Notes: generated by a model not told the origin, from the letters alone. A DNA stretch of 64,000 bases from Marinococcus sp. PL1-022 (GCF_033845285.1 NZ_JAWXCX010000001.1:2123495-2187494); one strand, 5' to 3'. Shown: positions 8,271-16,949, counted from the first letter of the stretch. Numbers and translations: made by a program.

Positions 8271-9602
8271 TTATATAATCTCTTTTGCTTTAGGTATTTT
8301 TCCAGGGTTCAGTAACCCATGGGGGTCGTATTTTTCTTTTTTACTTTTAATTTCATCCATGCGCAAATTGTATCCTCCAAAGCCCAGCAAATAAGTGTGT
8401 GGATTGTTAATTTGAATACCGTGCCTTTCAAAAAAATCTATTACTTCGTAAATACGTTCGGTGGAATAAAACTTCAATACCGGTAACGCCGCCGGAGTGA
8501 CTTCCCCCTCTATTTTGATAAACTCAAAATGTAGTTGAACCTCATCCTGGTATTCTTTTTTTATTACTTCGATCTGTTCTTCTAATTTTTTTGAATCAAA
8601 CCGGGCTTGCAGATAGGTCATATTTTCTCCATTTTTATGTGCCCACAGTGTTGAATGATTCCATGTGAAATCCGAAAGTTTTAAACCTTTTTGATACTTC
8701 TCAGCAGGAATGTAGTATGTTACTTTTCCTAAAAATTGCTGAACCGACTCCGCGATTTTCTCTTTATCAGCTGTGGTTTCCAAAATCACTAGTGATTCCC
8801 CATTATTTATATATTTTTCTAATGGTTTATAGTGTAAGGGCAATGGCCATTCGCAGGTTGAAAGAAGCCTGAGCGAAATGTCATTTCTGTCTGCAAGGTG
8901 CCCGCAGTAGGACACTGCGTTCGAGAATTCTTCAAAGGTTAGAAGCATTTGCTTCCAATTCATTTTTTCTTCGAGTGGAAGACCTGCCTCCAACAAAATT
9001 CCGGTAGTTCCATAATTATGAATATAGTGTAGAACTTCTTCACCATAAATATGGAGAATTTGGGGTGTTTCTTCTATGGTCATAATCTTCACGTAGTTCA
9101 CATTATCATCCCAGAGGTTTCCCCATCTAATAGAGCCTATCCCTCCAGAACCACCGCATAAAAAACCACTGACAGTTGATTTCATGAACGTGCTTGGAAA
9201 GATTCTCAGTTCTTTGTTTTGCTTGCGCATCTCCTTTTCAAGTACTCCCAGCCTTTTTCCAGCCTGAACAGTTACTGCTTCGTTAGTTGTGTTTACTGTT
9301 TGATCCATTTTAGTTATGTCGATAACGATGCCTCCCTCCAGAGGGATAGCCTGGCCATAATTACCAGTGCCAGATCCACGTATAGTCAATGGAATTTTCT
9401 TTTTTACCGCAAAAACTACAACCTCTTGTACTTCATTTTCATTTAATGGAAAAACGATACATTCTGCTTTTTTTTCATATAGTTCTTCATATAGAATTGG
9501 AGAATACCAATAAGCATCTTTTGATAAACGTTCTACTGTAGAAGTATCTCTTACAATTTTGCTTCTGCCATCGAGAAGATTAGTCAGTTCATCTATCCAC
9601 AT
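8271..9602 (-). CDS. FAD-linked oxidoreductase (PCMH / GlcD-like)
   Basis: The 443-residue protein has the PCMH-type FAD-binding domain: LTIRGSGTGNYGQAIPLEGG and then FPSTFMKSTVSGFLCGGSGG, which bind the FAD pyrophosphate. The C-terminus ends in DPHGLLNPGKI, the hallmark of the glycolate/D-lactate/alkyl-DHAP oxidase family. A flavin-dependent oxidation of a hydroxy acid, or possibly a ring C-H or C-N bond, is expected. The substrate is unknown. Its position inside an importer operon with two deaminase-like enzymes suggests it processes the imported compound. No Fe-S partner (GlcF-like) is present. GGAAGGAG precedes the ATG by seven bases. Confidence 0.82.
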   Translation of the reverse strand: MWIDELTNLLDGRSKIVRDTSTVERLSKDAYWYSPILYEELYEKKAECIVFPLNENEVQEVVVFAVKKKIPLTIRGSGTGNYGQAIPLEGGIVIDITKMDQTVNTTNEAVTVQAGKRLGVLEKEMRKQNKELRIFPSTFMKSTVSGFLCGGSGGIGSIRWGNLWDDNVNYVKIMTIEETPQILHIYGEEVLHYIHNYGTTGILLEAGLPLEEKMNWKQMLLTFEEFSNAVSYCGHLADRNDISLRLLSTCEWPLPLHYKPLEKYINNGESLVILETTADKEKIAESVQQFLGKVTYYIPAEKYQKGLKLSDFTWNHSTLWAHKNGENMTYLQARFDSKKLEEQIEVIKKEYQDEVQLHFEFIKIEGEVTPAALPVLKFYSTERIYEVIDFFERHGIQINNPHTYLLGFGGYNLRMDEIKSKKEKYDPHGLLNPGKIPKAKEII

Positions 9603-9623
9603 AACATTTCTCCTTCCGGTATA

Positions 9624-10421
9624 TTAATGTTTTAGCTTTTCTGAAACCGCGGCTACCAACGAACTAAACTCTGCATCTGTGCGGACTTCCGGGACTCTTG
9701 GATAAGACAGTGGCACATTCATAGTAGTTTCAATTTTCCCAGGAGACGGAGTCATCACAGCTACTTTATTGGACAAATAAACGGATTCAAAGACATTATG
9801 AGTAATAAATAAAACGGTCATTTTTTGCGACCCCCATATCCTCAATAACTCTTCCTGTAAGTTTTGCCTGGTAATCTCATCTAAAGCCCCAAAAGGTTCA
9901 TCCATTAATAAAAGCTTTGGTTTTGCCACTAAAGCTCTTGCTATAGACACTCGCATTTTCATCCCCCCAGAAAGTTCCCGGGGCATCGACGCCTCATACC
10001 CTTCAAGTCCTACTAGTTCAAGCACTTCCAAAACCATCTCTCTTTGCACTTTTTTACTAATATTCTGAAATTTTAATGGCAAGCTTATATTCTTAAATAC
10101 ATTTAACCACGGCAAAAGAGTAGCATCCTGAAAAACATATGCAAGTTCTTTAGAATCTCTTTCTTCAGATTCTACTTCTTTATTTAAAAGATTGATGTGT
10201 CCTTCAGTAATGTCAGTAAGTCCAGCGACCATTTTAAAAATAGTTGATTTCCCACAACCTGAAGGCCCTACAAAAGAAACAAAGTCTCCTTCATTGATAG
10301 TTAAATTCACCCCTTCTACAGCTGTATTGCCATTATCATAAGTTTTCTGGACATCAACCATTCGGACTACACTGTTGATTTCTGACTCGTTTCGAGTATA
10401 TCCCGCCGCTTTTAGATCCAT
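9624..10421 (-). CDS. ABC transporter ATP-binding protein (NitT/TauT type)
   Basis: The 265-residue ATPase has Walker A GPSGCGKST, Q-loop FQDATLLPW, signature LSGGMKMRVSIARAL and Walker B LLLMDEPFGALDE, followed by the H-loop FITHN. Its closest recognisable group is the SsuB/TauB/ThiZ family energising NMT1-type importers. AAGGAGG lies upstream of the ATG. It is separated from its permease and binding protein only by the oxidoreductase gene. That interleaving of transporter and enzyme genes supports a single pathway. Confidence 0.9.
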   Translation of the reverse strand: MDLKAAGYTRNESEINSVVRMVDVQKTYDNGNTAVEGVNLTINEGDFVSFVGPSGCGKSTIFKMVAGLTDITEGHINLLNKEVESEERDSKELAYVFQDATLLPWLNVFKNISLPLKFQNISKKVQREMVLEVLELVGLEGYEASMPRELSGGMKMRVSIARALVAKPKLLLMDEPFGALDEITRQNLQEELLRIWGSQKMTVLFITHNVFESVYLSNKVAVMTPSPGKIETTMNVPLSYPRVPEVRTDAEFSSLVAAVSEKLKH

Positions 10422-10436
10422 TTATAGTCCTCCTTA

Positions 10437-11246
10437 TTATTTTTTCAAATCATCTATCTCAAAATCAGCCATTTCTAAAAAGGTCTCCGCCATGAAGTCA
10501 CTAATATTTTCGTTTATTTCTTTGCCTTTTTCCATTGTGGCTTTACGGGCATCACCTGCTATTCCCGTCTTAGAAATATCTTCTGCCATCCAGGCAAAAT
10601 ATCGATTTCCTTTCAAATTTAAAGATGTTTTATTTTCTGGAAAATTAAAAAAGTCTTTAGCGGCTAAATTCATATCTACCCAATTTTTTTTAAAATCCAA
10701 TACCATCGAAGTTTCTACATCTCCACCATGAATACCATATTCTGCTTCTTCTTCTGTAATAAGGGTTTTTGTTTTTTCCGAATAAGGGTTTAATCTAAAA
10801 ACCATTAAGCCGGTTTCTACCCTTATGTCTCTAGCCATCATATTCAGTAGATCATTATTTCCGCCATGAGTATTTAAAATAAGCAGCCGCCTAAATCCAT
10901 TGTTTGCTGTACTTTTTCCTAAATCCATTAAAATATTCTGTAAGGTTAATGCTGAGAGAGAAAACGTGCCTGAGTGATACAAATGTTCAGTACTCTTTCC
11001 ATAGGGTATCGAGGGCAAAAGCCAAATATTATCCTCCCGGGTAAATTTTTCGAATGTTTTAGCTAAAAGCCCCTCCCCAATTAATGTGTCCGTAAAAGTT
11101 GGTAAATGTTTTCCGTGCTGTTCAACAGCTCCTATATGTAAAACAGCTAAAGCTTTTTCTTTAGGAATATCTTTTACTTGATCTGAACTTAAATGCGGTA
11201 GAAAAAAATGTTCATAGGCATTCCCAGAATAACGAGTGTTTAACAT
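10437..11246 (-). CDS. Creatininase family hydrolase
   Basis: The 269-residue protein carries the creatininase/ArfB/MftE family motifs GAVEQHGKHLPTFTD (E42, H44, D53), NTHGGN (H127) and HGGDVETS (H173, E178), the expected metal-binding set. Family members open cyclic amides (creatinine), deformylate formamidopyrimidines (ArfB) or cut peptides (MftE). This is the first gene of the seven-gene operon. Its likely role is amide hydrolysis or ring opening of the imported heterocycle, but creatinine itself is only one possibility. GAGGAG precedes the ATG. The promoter should lie in the A+T-rich gap upstream. Confidence 0.85.
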   Translation of the reverse strand: MLNTRYSGNAYEHFFLPHLSSDQVKDIPKEKALAVLHIGAVEQHGKHLPTFTDTLIGEGLLAKTFEKFTREDNIWLLPSIPYGKSTEHLYHSGTFSLSALTLQNILMDLGKSTANNGFRRLLILNTHGGNNDLLNMMARDIRVETGLMVFRLNPYSEKTKTLITEEEAEYGIHGGDVETSMVLDFKKNWVDMNLAAKDFFNFPENKTSLNLKGNRYFAWMAEDISKTGIAGDARKATMEKGKEINENISDFMAETFLEMADFEIDDLKK

Positions 11247-11490
11247 ATGTTCTCCTCTGCTTCGTTAGTTTTTTGTTAATTTAATTCTATTCTTATCTCT
11301 CTCGAATAACATTAGCAATAATAAACAAATTAATATTTAAGACTAGATATTATGCACAAAAAGCAGAGTAAAAACAGATGCTTTTGTTAGATTATTTGCA
11401 AATTTCAAAATTATTTTTTGTTTATTGTTTTTTCAATGAGATGCAAGGGCTAACGGGTTATAAAATTCAGGCACAATTTTTAGAGTAAAT
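11247..11490. promoter_or_regulatory. A+T-rich upstream region of the creatininase/amidohydrolase operon
   Basis: About 240 bases without a gene separate the operon from the ferritin terminator. The stretch is strongly A+T-rich and should hold the operon promoter. I looked for a TPP, purine or other riboswitch core and for a clear operator palindrome and found none. Confidence 0.4.
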
Positions 11491-11520
11491 AAAAAAACCG
11501 CCTTTCGGCGGCTTTTTTTA
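11491..11520 (-). terminator. Intrinsic terminator of the ferritin-like gene
   Basis: CCGCC and GGCGG arms around a TTTC loop are followed on the minus strand by a T run, directly after the stop at 11528. A-rich and T-rich flanks on both sides would also permit termination on the plus strand. Confidence 0.8.
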
Positions 11521-11527
11521 CTGTATT

Positions 11528-11977
11528 TTACAGATCGGAACCTTCGAGAATGCGTTCAATTTCTTCTTTATGACCGGTCTCATCAGAAATAAGGTCTTCA
11601 AGTTTGTTTTGAAGCTCGATCATGTTCAGCTCTTCTGCCTGCTGGGCGCGTTTAGTGTAGCGCTCAATTGTGTCTGCTTCAGCATCACGGGCAGCTTCAA
11701 GCATTTCGCGAACCTGGAACGTCTGTTTAATATCGGCAGGTTTTGTAGTCGGCGTGCCGCCGAGCGTACGAATTTTAGAAGCCAGGTATTGAGCGTGACC
11801 CTGCTCATCACCGATTTCGTCTTCAAACAATGGTCTGAGCATTGGAGTATGAATGCCGGAAACCACTGCTGCATAGTTTGTATACATGATAGCTGCTGCG
11901 TATTCGTGTGCTAAGTCGACGTTGAGGCCGTCGATTAGTTCCTGTACTTTAGGATCGTTTTCTCTTACGCGTTCCAT
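11528..11977 (-). CDS. Ferritin-like domain protein (bacterioferritin type)
   Basis: The 149-residue all-helical protein has ferritin-like diiron motifs: LAHEYAAAIMY in helix 1, DEQGHA in helix 2, AEADTIERY in helix 3 and DETGHKEE in helix 4. The two ExxH pairs provide the metal site. It could store iron or act as a peroxide-consuming diiron protein. It lacks an obvious haem-ligand Met in the bacterioferritin position, so I do not call it Bfr. A strong AGGAGG ribosome site and its own terminator show a single-gene unit. It lies next to the methionine sulfoxide reductase pair, consistent with an oxidative-stress neighbourhood. Confidence 0.8.
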   Translation of the reverse strand: MERVRENDPKVQELIDGLNVDLAHEYAAAIMYTNYAAVVSGIHTPMLRPLFEDEIGDEQGHAQYLASKIRTLGGTPTTKPADIKQTFQVREMLEAARDAEADTIERYTKRAQQAEELNMIELQNKLEDLISDETGHKEEIERILEGSDL

Positions 11978-12081
11978 GAATAAATTCCTCCTGTCGTCTG
12001 TTTAATGCAATTGATGTTTTCTCATAGCTGTAGCCTTCCAGATTATATTTTACCCTTTTTCAGGCTGAAAAAACCTCTTTT

Positions 12082-12525
12082 TTATTTGAAGAGATACAGA
12101 TATTCGCTGTAACCCTGTTCTTCAAGCTCATTAACCGGGATAAATTTGAGGGCGGCTGAATTGATGCAATACCGCAAGCCAGTTGGTTCAGGACCATCCG
12201 GAAATACGTGTCCAAGGTGAGAATCTGCTTCGTCGCTGCGTACTTCCGTTCTTCTCATCCCTAACGAGTCATCAAAGTTTTCTTTAACCTCGCTTTCCTT
12301 TAAAGGCATAGTAAAGCTTGGCCATCCGCAGTTGGAATCAAATTTATCCTTCGAACTGAACAAAGGCTCTCCAGAGACTACGTCTACATACAGGCCTTCC
12401 TCTTTATGATTCCAGTATTCATTTTCAAACGGACGCTCAGTGGCGTCATTTTGAGTTACTTCATACTGCATCGGGGTTAAACGCTGCTTCAGTTCTTCTG
12501 TACTGTATTTTTTATTGGTGCTCAT
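12082..12525 (-). CDS. msrB: Peptide-methionine (R)-S-oxide reductase
   Basis: This 147-residue MsrB repairs R-methionine sulfoxide in proteins. [13 protein letters not shown] carries the catalytic Cys, SNCGWPSF has a second conserved Cys position that may resolve it, and [12 protein letters not shown] is the MsrB His motif. The zinc-binding CxxC pairs of some MsrB proteins are absent, as in the Bacillus enzyme. I choose ATG 12525 with TGGAGTG upstream; an in-frame GTG lies at 12534. The start overlaps the msrA stop by 14 bases, so the two enzymes are co-translated. Confidence 0.93.
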   Translation of the reverse strand: MSTNKKYSTEELKQRLTPMQYEVTQNDATERPFENEYWNHKEEGLYVDVVSGEPLFSSKDKFDSNCGWPSFTMPLKESEVKENFDDSLGMRRTEVRSDEADSHLGHVFPDGPEPTGLRYCINSAALKFIPVNELEEQGYSEYLYLFK

Positions 12526-13063
12526 TCTGCTCACTCCAGTAATTGTTTATAAATCCTTCGCGGCCGGAGCCCTTCCGGTACATCATATAGTGAAAACGAT
12601 TTTTGTGGTGATAATCCTGATGATATTCCTCAGCGGGATAAAACACTCCGGCTTCCCTGATTCTCGTTACCACAGGTTTTTTAAACGGACCATTTTCATC
12701 AAGCTCCTGCTTTGAGGCTTCTGCCAGCCGGTGCTGCTCTTCATCGTGATAAAAAATGTTCGTCGTGTATGATTCCCCGCGGTCATTAAACTGACCACCC
12801 GGATCTGTAGGGTCAATCTGGCGCCAAAATATTTCAAGCAGCCGTTCATACGATACCACCGATGGGTCATATTTCATCTGGATAGCTTCTACGTGACCGG
12901 TAGTTTCTGAACACACTTCCCGGTACGTAGGGTTTTCTGTATGCCCGCCGGTGTATCCCGACATAATGTCGTAGACGCCTTCTTCCTGCTCAAAGGGGCC
13001 TACCATACACCAGAAACATCCTCCGGCAAATGTAGCAAGCTTCGTGTTTTGTTCTTCTGCCAT
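12512..13063 (-). CDS. msrA: Peptide-methionine (S)-S-oxide reductase
   Basis: This 183-residue MsrA reduces S-methionine sulfoxide. The GGCFWC motif near the N-terminus contains the catalytic Cys, followed by [16 protein letters not shown] and the YHQDYH motif. ATG 13063 is preferred over GTG 13072 because GGGGTG lies just upstream of the ATG and includes the GTG itself. It precedes msrB in an overlapping pair. The two stereospecific reductases together cover both sulfoxide isomers, usually with thioredoxin as reductant. Confidence 0.93.
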   Translation of the reverse strand: MAEEQNTKLATFAGGCFWCMVGPFEQEEGVYDIMSGYTGGHTENPTYREVCSETTGHVEAIQMKYDPSVVSYERLLEIFWRQIDPTDPGGQFNDRGESYTTNIFYHDEEQHRLAEASKQELDENGPFKKPVVTRIREAGVFYPAEEYHQDYHHKNRFHYMMYRKGSGREGFINNYWSEQNEHQ

Positions 13064-13171
13064 GTTATTCACCCCAATCTCTCATGTAATGTCAATTATA
13101 ACATTTCTTCATGTGATTTCCTGTTTATGTGCTCACCCTGAATCTTCTTCTGGTAATCTCATTCAATAAGA

Positions 13172-13197
13172 AAAGGCCAGCTTTCCAGCCGGCCTTT
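13172..13197 (-). terminator. Intrinsic terminator after the PfpI-family gene
   Basis: AAAGGCC and GGCCTTT arms with an inner AGC/GCT pairing form a hairpin directly beyond the stop at 13206. The T run is short on both strands. Confidence 0.6.
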
Positions 13198-13205
13198 CGC
13201 TCTTA

Positions 13206-13718
13206 TTATGCTAGTTGTTTAAGAGATTCGCGGTTAAATGCCGGGATATCGTCAGGCTCACGGCTTGTAACCAGGTTGTTGCATACGACTACTTCTTCAT
13301 CATGAAGCTTTGCCTTCGCGTATTCCATGTCTGTCTGGATGGATTTAAATCCTGTCGCGTTACGGCCTTCCAGCGCTTTGGCTGTAATAAGCAGCTGTGG
13401 ACCGTGGCAGATCGCAAATACCGGCTTATCATGATCCATAAAGTACTTGGCAAAATCTACGAAACGCTGATCGCCGCGAAGCTGATCCGGAGAAAATCCT
13501 CCTGGAATAAGGAGAGCATCAAAGTCTTCAGGCTTCACATCTGCAATAGAAGCATCAACGGTTACCTTCGCTTCTCCCTGTTTACCGGTGACTGTTTTGC
13601 CTTTTTCATTTTCGATTACGGTAAGCTCATGACCTTCTTTTTCGAATGCTTCTTTCGGATCTGTGAATTCCACATCTTCAAAAAGATCTGTAAGGACTAC
13701 TGCTATTTTACTCATCAT
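13206..13718 (-). CDS. DJ-1/PfpI family protein (YraA/YfkM-like)
   Basis: The 170-residue protein has the type-1 glutamine amidotransferase-like fold of the PfpI group. LIPGGFSPDQLR supplies the oxyanion Gly-Gly, and VFAICHGPQLL carries the nucleophile Cys followed by His. The usual roles are general stress protein, deglycase/glyoxalase-like activity or protease, and these cannot be separated here. Two successive ATG codons follow AAAGGTGAT; either could start. The gene is monocistronic with its own terminator. Confidence 0.85.
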   Translation of the reverse strand: MMSKIAVVLTDLFEDVEFTDPKEAFEKEGHELTVIENEKGKTVTGKQGEAKVTVDASIADVKPEDFDALLIPGGFSPDQLRGDQRFVDFAKYFMDHDKPVFAICHGPQLLITAKALEGRNATGFKSIQTDMEYAKAKLHDEEVVVCNNLVTSREPDDIPAFNRESLKQLA

Positions 13719-13782
13719 ATATCACCTTTCCTGGATATAATCTTTGATCACACAGATAAGTTTACCCAAGTCGCGGCTCATT

Positions 13783-14799
13783 CTAAACCTGGCGGCCGTT
13801 TATTTTAAACCGGTCGGCAATCCTTTGCATTGAAGCGGCCTTTTCTTCAAATGAAGGGGTAAAGCCCACAGTCATAATTTCTTCAGCGCCATAAGCTTTT
13901 TCAAGCCATTTGAGCTTGTCTTCCACCTGGTCTATCGTTCCAATCGCGTTATGGTACCGGCTTTTTTGAAACATGTCTTTTTCTTCGTCCATATACGTAA
14001 CGTCCTTGATCATTTCATACGATGGTACACCGAGCAGACCGAGACCCTTAGCGGTTACTGATGAGACGTAATCCCCCACAGCCTTCCATTCCTCTGCCTG
14101 CTGTTCGGACTCTGCCGCAAGGGCCGAGACCGCCAGCATAAAATAGGGAGCCTGACAGATGCCAGACGGCTGGAAATGCTCATGATAATAATCAGCTGCC
14201 TGAAAGCCTTCATCCGGATTAATAAAGTGGGCAAAGCAGAACGGCAGTCCGTTTTCTGCTGCTGTTTTAGCGCTGTCCCGGCTTGAGCCGAGAATCCAGA
14301 CTTCCGGCTTCACCTGTGCCCGTGGCGTCACCGGAGCGTGATCGTACAGCCCTTCGTATTTATTTCCTTCCGGGGACAAAAAAGTAAGCAGCTCTTTCAG
14401 CTGTCCGGGATACCTGGCTGCATTTCTTGATCCACCTTCATGTAAGGCCCGGGTCACGTTCGGCATCGCTCCCGGCGCCCGGCCGAGACCCAGATCAATG
14501 CGGCCCTTGTAAAGCGAAGCCAGCACCTCAAATACTTCAGCTACCTTAAACGCGCTGTAATGCGGAAGCAGTACCGCACCGGACCCAACTTTTATACGCG
14601 TCGTGCATGCAGCCAGATGGGCAATTAATACTTCCGGGGCACTCCCGGCTATATGCTTTGTGCCGTGATGCTCAGAGACCCAGAATCGGTGATATCCGAG
14701 TTCTTCAGCAATCCGTGCATATTCCCCGGTCCAGGCGAATGTGTTTTCCGGTGTTTCTCCATAGGGCATGATGGATTGATCGAGTATGCTCAGTTTCAT
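13783..14799 (-). CDS. LLM class flavin-dependent oxidoreductase (luciferase-like)
   Basis: The 338-residue protein belongs to the bacterial luciferase-like monooxygenase family. WVSEHHGTKHIAGSAPEVLI, GSGAVLLPHYSAFKVAE and GRIDLGLGRAPGA are the standard motifs of the MsnO8/YceB/YwcH-type subgroup. It would use reduced FMN and oxygen; the substrate is unknown. GAAGGGG precedes the ATG. It ends with a basic RFKINGRQV tail. The gap to the PfpI gene is about 60 bases with no obvious terminator, so co-transcription with it is possible. Confidence 0.87.
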   Translation of the reverse strand: MKLSILDQSIMPYGETPENTFAWTGEYARIAEELGYHRFWVSEHHGTKHIAGSAPEVLIAHLAACTTRIKVGSGAVLLPHYSAFKVAEVFEVLASLYKGRIDLGLGRAPGAMPNVTRALHEGGSRNAARYPGQLKELLTFLSPEGNKYEGLYDHAPVTPRAQVKPEVWILGSSRDSAKTAAENGLPFCFAHFINPDEGFQAADYYHEHFQPSGICQAPYFMLAVSALAAESEQQAEEWKAVGDYVSSVTAKGLGLLGVPSYEMIKDVTYMDEEKDMFQKSRYHNAIGTIDQVEDKLKWLEKAYGAEEIMTVGFTPSFEEKAASMQRIADRFKINGRQV

Positions 14800-14815
14800 G
14801 ATTCCCCTTCTTTCT

Positions 14816-15406
14816 TTACTTGCGCTGATAATCCGCTTTAATTTCTCCCCAGTTATTTGTATCCCATTTATAAATCGGGTTTTCCCACGTATGCTTCTTC
14901 AGCCAGCTTTCTGCCCGACGGATATCTTCCCAGATTTCCCGGCTGTCCGCATCTCTTACTAGCGTCGAATTCGCTTTTTTCCTTTCGACCCAGCCCATGG
15001 CTGTCGCTGAATCCGAATACACAGGCATAGCACTTTTTTGTTCCTTCAAATATTGGAGAGCATGTACTATTCCAAGAAATTCAGCCATATTGTTTGTGCC
15101 TTTCTTAAATCCGGGATGGGCGAATACCACTTCTTCTGTTTTCGTGTAGACGCCCCGGTATTCTACCGGTCCCGGGTTGCCGTGGGATCCGGCGTCTACG
15201 GAAATACTCTCTGTTATGTAACTGCCGTTTTCAGTTTCAGATTTTGCTGCGGAGTTGTTAAAAGCCGCCTCCGCTTCCTCATACGAAGGAAACGACTTAA
15301 ATTTCGCTCCCTTGAAGCCCTTGACCTGCTTTTCGCATTCAGCCCAGGTACTGTAAATGCCCGGTTTTTTCCCTTTCCATACTACATACCATTTCTTTTT
15401 CGCCAT
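14816..15406 (-). CDS. RNase H family protein with viroplasmin-type N-domain
   Basis: The 196-residue protein begins MAKKKWYVVWKGKKPGIYST, the caulimovirus viroplasmin/RNase HI N-terminal RNA/DNA-hybrid-binding domain. The catalytic RNase H domain follows. Its acidic residues appear in SVDAGSHGN, NNMAEFLG, VYSDSATAMGW and EIKADYQRK. It should cleave RNA in RNA-DNA hybrids. A longer in-frame reading extends upstream to 15526, but AGGGAGAG sits directly before ATG 15406 and the family starts here. It lies 58 bases after the siderophore hydroxylase stop on the same strand. Confidence 0.88.
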   Translation of the reverse strand: MAKKKWYVVWKGKKPGIYSTWAECEKQVKGFKGAKFKSFPSYEEAEAAFNNSAAKSETENGSYITESISVDAGSHGNPGPVEYRGVYTKTEEVVFAHPGFKKGTNNMAEFLGIVHALQYLKEQKSAMPVYSDSATAMGWVERKKANSTLVRDADSREIWEDIRRAESWLKKHTWENPIYKWDTNNWGEIKADYQRK

Positions 15407-15464
15407 TTGTCTCTCTCCCTGCGGAAAAAAGAACGCCTCCCACTCAGCAGAGACGTCCATTTCC

Positions 15465-16775
15465 TTATTCTTCTTTTGCTGAAAAACGCTGGAATACCGT
15501 ATCCTTCTGCACCGGATAGCGCTCAAAGCCGCACAGATTATTGATGATGGTTTGATTTCTTACGACGGATAAAGATAAGTTCGTCGCAGCTGTGCCGTGT
15601 GAGTGATCGATATTTGTGAGCATGTATATATGATTGTCACGCCCGTCTTTGAATTGAAGACGGTAATAATCATCAATCATATAATGGTCCGCGTCTTCCT
15701 TTTCCACGAGCTCCCCGTATTCCTGAATCCACTCCGGGACGCTCGGCTGAAAACCGGTGGCAAGCACGACTTTATCCGAAAAACAGCGGAACGTTTTATC
15801 CTGCTGCCATTGACGGAGCTTCAGCTGATAGCCCCCCTCCACTGACTGAATATCTGACAGCTCAGTGGCAGCCTGGAGCACAACGTTTGGATCTTCACGT
15901 TCGATAGAACGATGATAAAGAAGATCGTATATTTTTTCAAGCGTGGGCTGCTCAATGCCCTTTCTCGCATGGTCAAGCTCGGGCAGTGTCTCGAGCCTTG
16001 TTTTAATATCGAGTGAACGAAAATATTCGACAAAATCCGTGGAGAAAATCTCGCGGGCGACCTTCGCGTCCTCAGCCTGGAAAAACTGAGGGGAGCGGGT
16101 AAACCAATTGAGCTTATAATGAAAATGCTTCTGGTCCTGCAGAAGGTCATGGAAAATCTCTGCCGCACTCTGACCGGAGCCCACAACGGTAACTTCGTCC
16201 CCGCTCTTCAGCTCCTCTTTGCGAAAGGAATAATCGGCCGCATGATAAATGTCATCACTCTGCTGCCTTTCAATATTAGGAGGAAGCATCGGTGCTGCCC
16301 CTGTTCCTACCGCCACGTTTTTCGTATAAAAATATTCCTTTTCGCCGCTGCCCGTATTTTCCGTCGTAATTCTGTAGCAGGAGGCTCCGTCCCAGCTGCT
16401 GTCAGCAACTTCAAGCACCCGCTGGCCGAACAGACAGTACGGAAGCTGGGCGGCTACCCATTTTCCATATGAATCATATTCCCTTCTTGGAACCTTCAGC
16501 TGCTTGTTAAAAAAGAACTGAAACATGCGGTTATGCTTGTGCAAATAATTTAACAGCGTGAAACGGCTCGTCGGATCGGCAAAAGTCACCAAGTCAGCAA
16601 GAAAGGAAGAATTCAGCACTGTGCCCTCGAGCAGCATCCCAGGATGCCAGGCAAACTCATCCTTTTCATCTAAAAACACGGCTTCTATATTGTCCACTGG
16701 TTCAAGCAGGGCGGCCATACCAAGATTAAACGGCCCGAGTCCGATTCCCGCTATATCGTAAAGCTTATTTTCCAA
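15465..16775 (-). CDS. SidA/IucD/PvdA family lysine/ornithine N-hydroxylase
   Basis: The flavin-dependent N-hydroxylating monooxygenase has about 436 residues. GIGLGPFNLGMAALL is the FAD-binding motif, WHPGMLLEGTVLNSSFLADL is the family substrate/FAD signature, VVGSGQSAAEIF binds NADPH and ATGFQPSVPEW is the C-terminal motif. It should hydroxylate lysine or ornithine (or another amine) as the first step of hydroxamate siderophore synthesis. I choose TTG 16775, six bases after GAGGTG; the ATG at 16811 has no ribosome site. No siderophore synthetase gene lies nearby and no Fur box was found upstream. Confidence 0.88.
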   Translation of the reverse strand: MENKLYDIAGIGLGPFNLGMAALLEPVDNIEAVFLDEKDEFAWHPGMLLEGTVLNSSFLADLVTFADPTSRFTLLNYLHKHNRMFQFFFNKQLKVPRREYDSYGKWVAAQLPYCLFGQRVLEVADSSWDGASCYRITTENTGSGEKEYFYTKNVAVGTGAAPMLPPNIERQQSDDIYHAADYSFRKEELKSGDEVTVVGSGQSAAEIFHDLLQDQKHFHYKLNWFTRSPQFFQAEDAKVAREIFSTDFVEYFRSLDIKTRLETLPELDHARKGIEQPTLEKIYDLLYHRSIEREDPNVVLQAATELSDIQSVEGGYQLKLRQWQQDKTFRCFSDKVVLATGFQPSVPEWIQEYGELVEKEDADHYMIDDYYRLQFKDGRDNHIYMLTNIDHSHGTAATNLSLSVVRNQTIINNLCGFERYPVQKDTVFQRFSAKEE

Positions 16776-16814
16776 CCTGATCACCTCAACATTAAGTAAT
16801 TCCGGATTCAATCA

Positions 16815-16841
16815 AAAAGTCCAGCAATTCCGCTGGACTTT
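16815..16841 (-). terminator. Hairpin terminator between the TspO-like gene and the N-hydroxylase gene
   Basis: AAAGTCCAGC and GCTGGACTTT form a 10-base stem followed by T5 on the minus strand. It lies about 110 bases beyond the TspO-like stop and upstream of the N-hydroxylase start, so it separates the two units. Confidence 0.75.
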
Positions 16842-16949
16842 CATTTCGTATTGAAAGGCTGCCGGAAACCTTTGACTCTATACGAATTTCCAACTTTGTA
16901 ATCAAGTTCTATTTTCCCTTCCTTTTTTGATGTTAATCACCTAATATGG

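Noticed and set aside
3863-11246. Assignment of the operon to thiamin-pyrimidine salvage (ThiXYZ)
   Set aside because: The importer class fits, but TenA, YlmB and a TPP element are absent, and the enzymes are CodA-, creatininase- and PCMH-type.
11247-11490. Possible riboswitch ahead of the creatininase operon
   Set aside because: No TPP, purine, preQ1 or guanidine riboswitch core could be recognised, only A+T-rich sequence.
13215-13808. Plus-strand open frame of 197 residues
   Set aside because: It is antisense to the PfpI-family gene and has a composition of Cys, Phe and Ile expected from a complementary strand.
15407-15526. A longer N-terminus for the RNase H protein
   Set aside because: The extension overlaps the N-hydroxylase coding region, has no family similarity, and a good ribosome site lies before ATG 15406.
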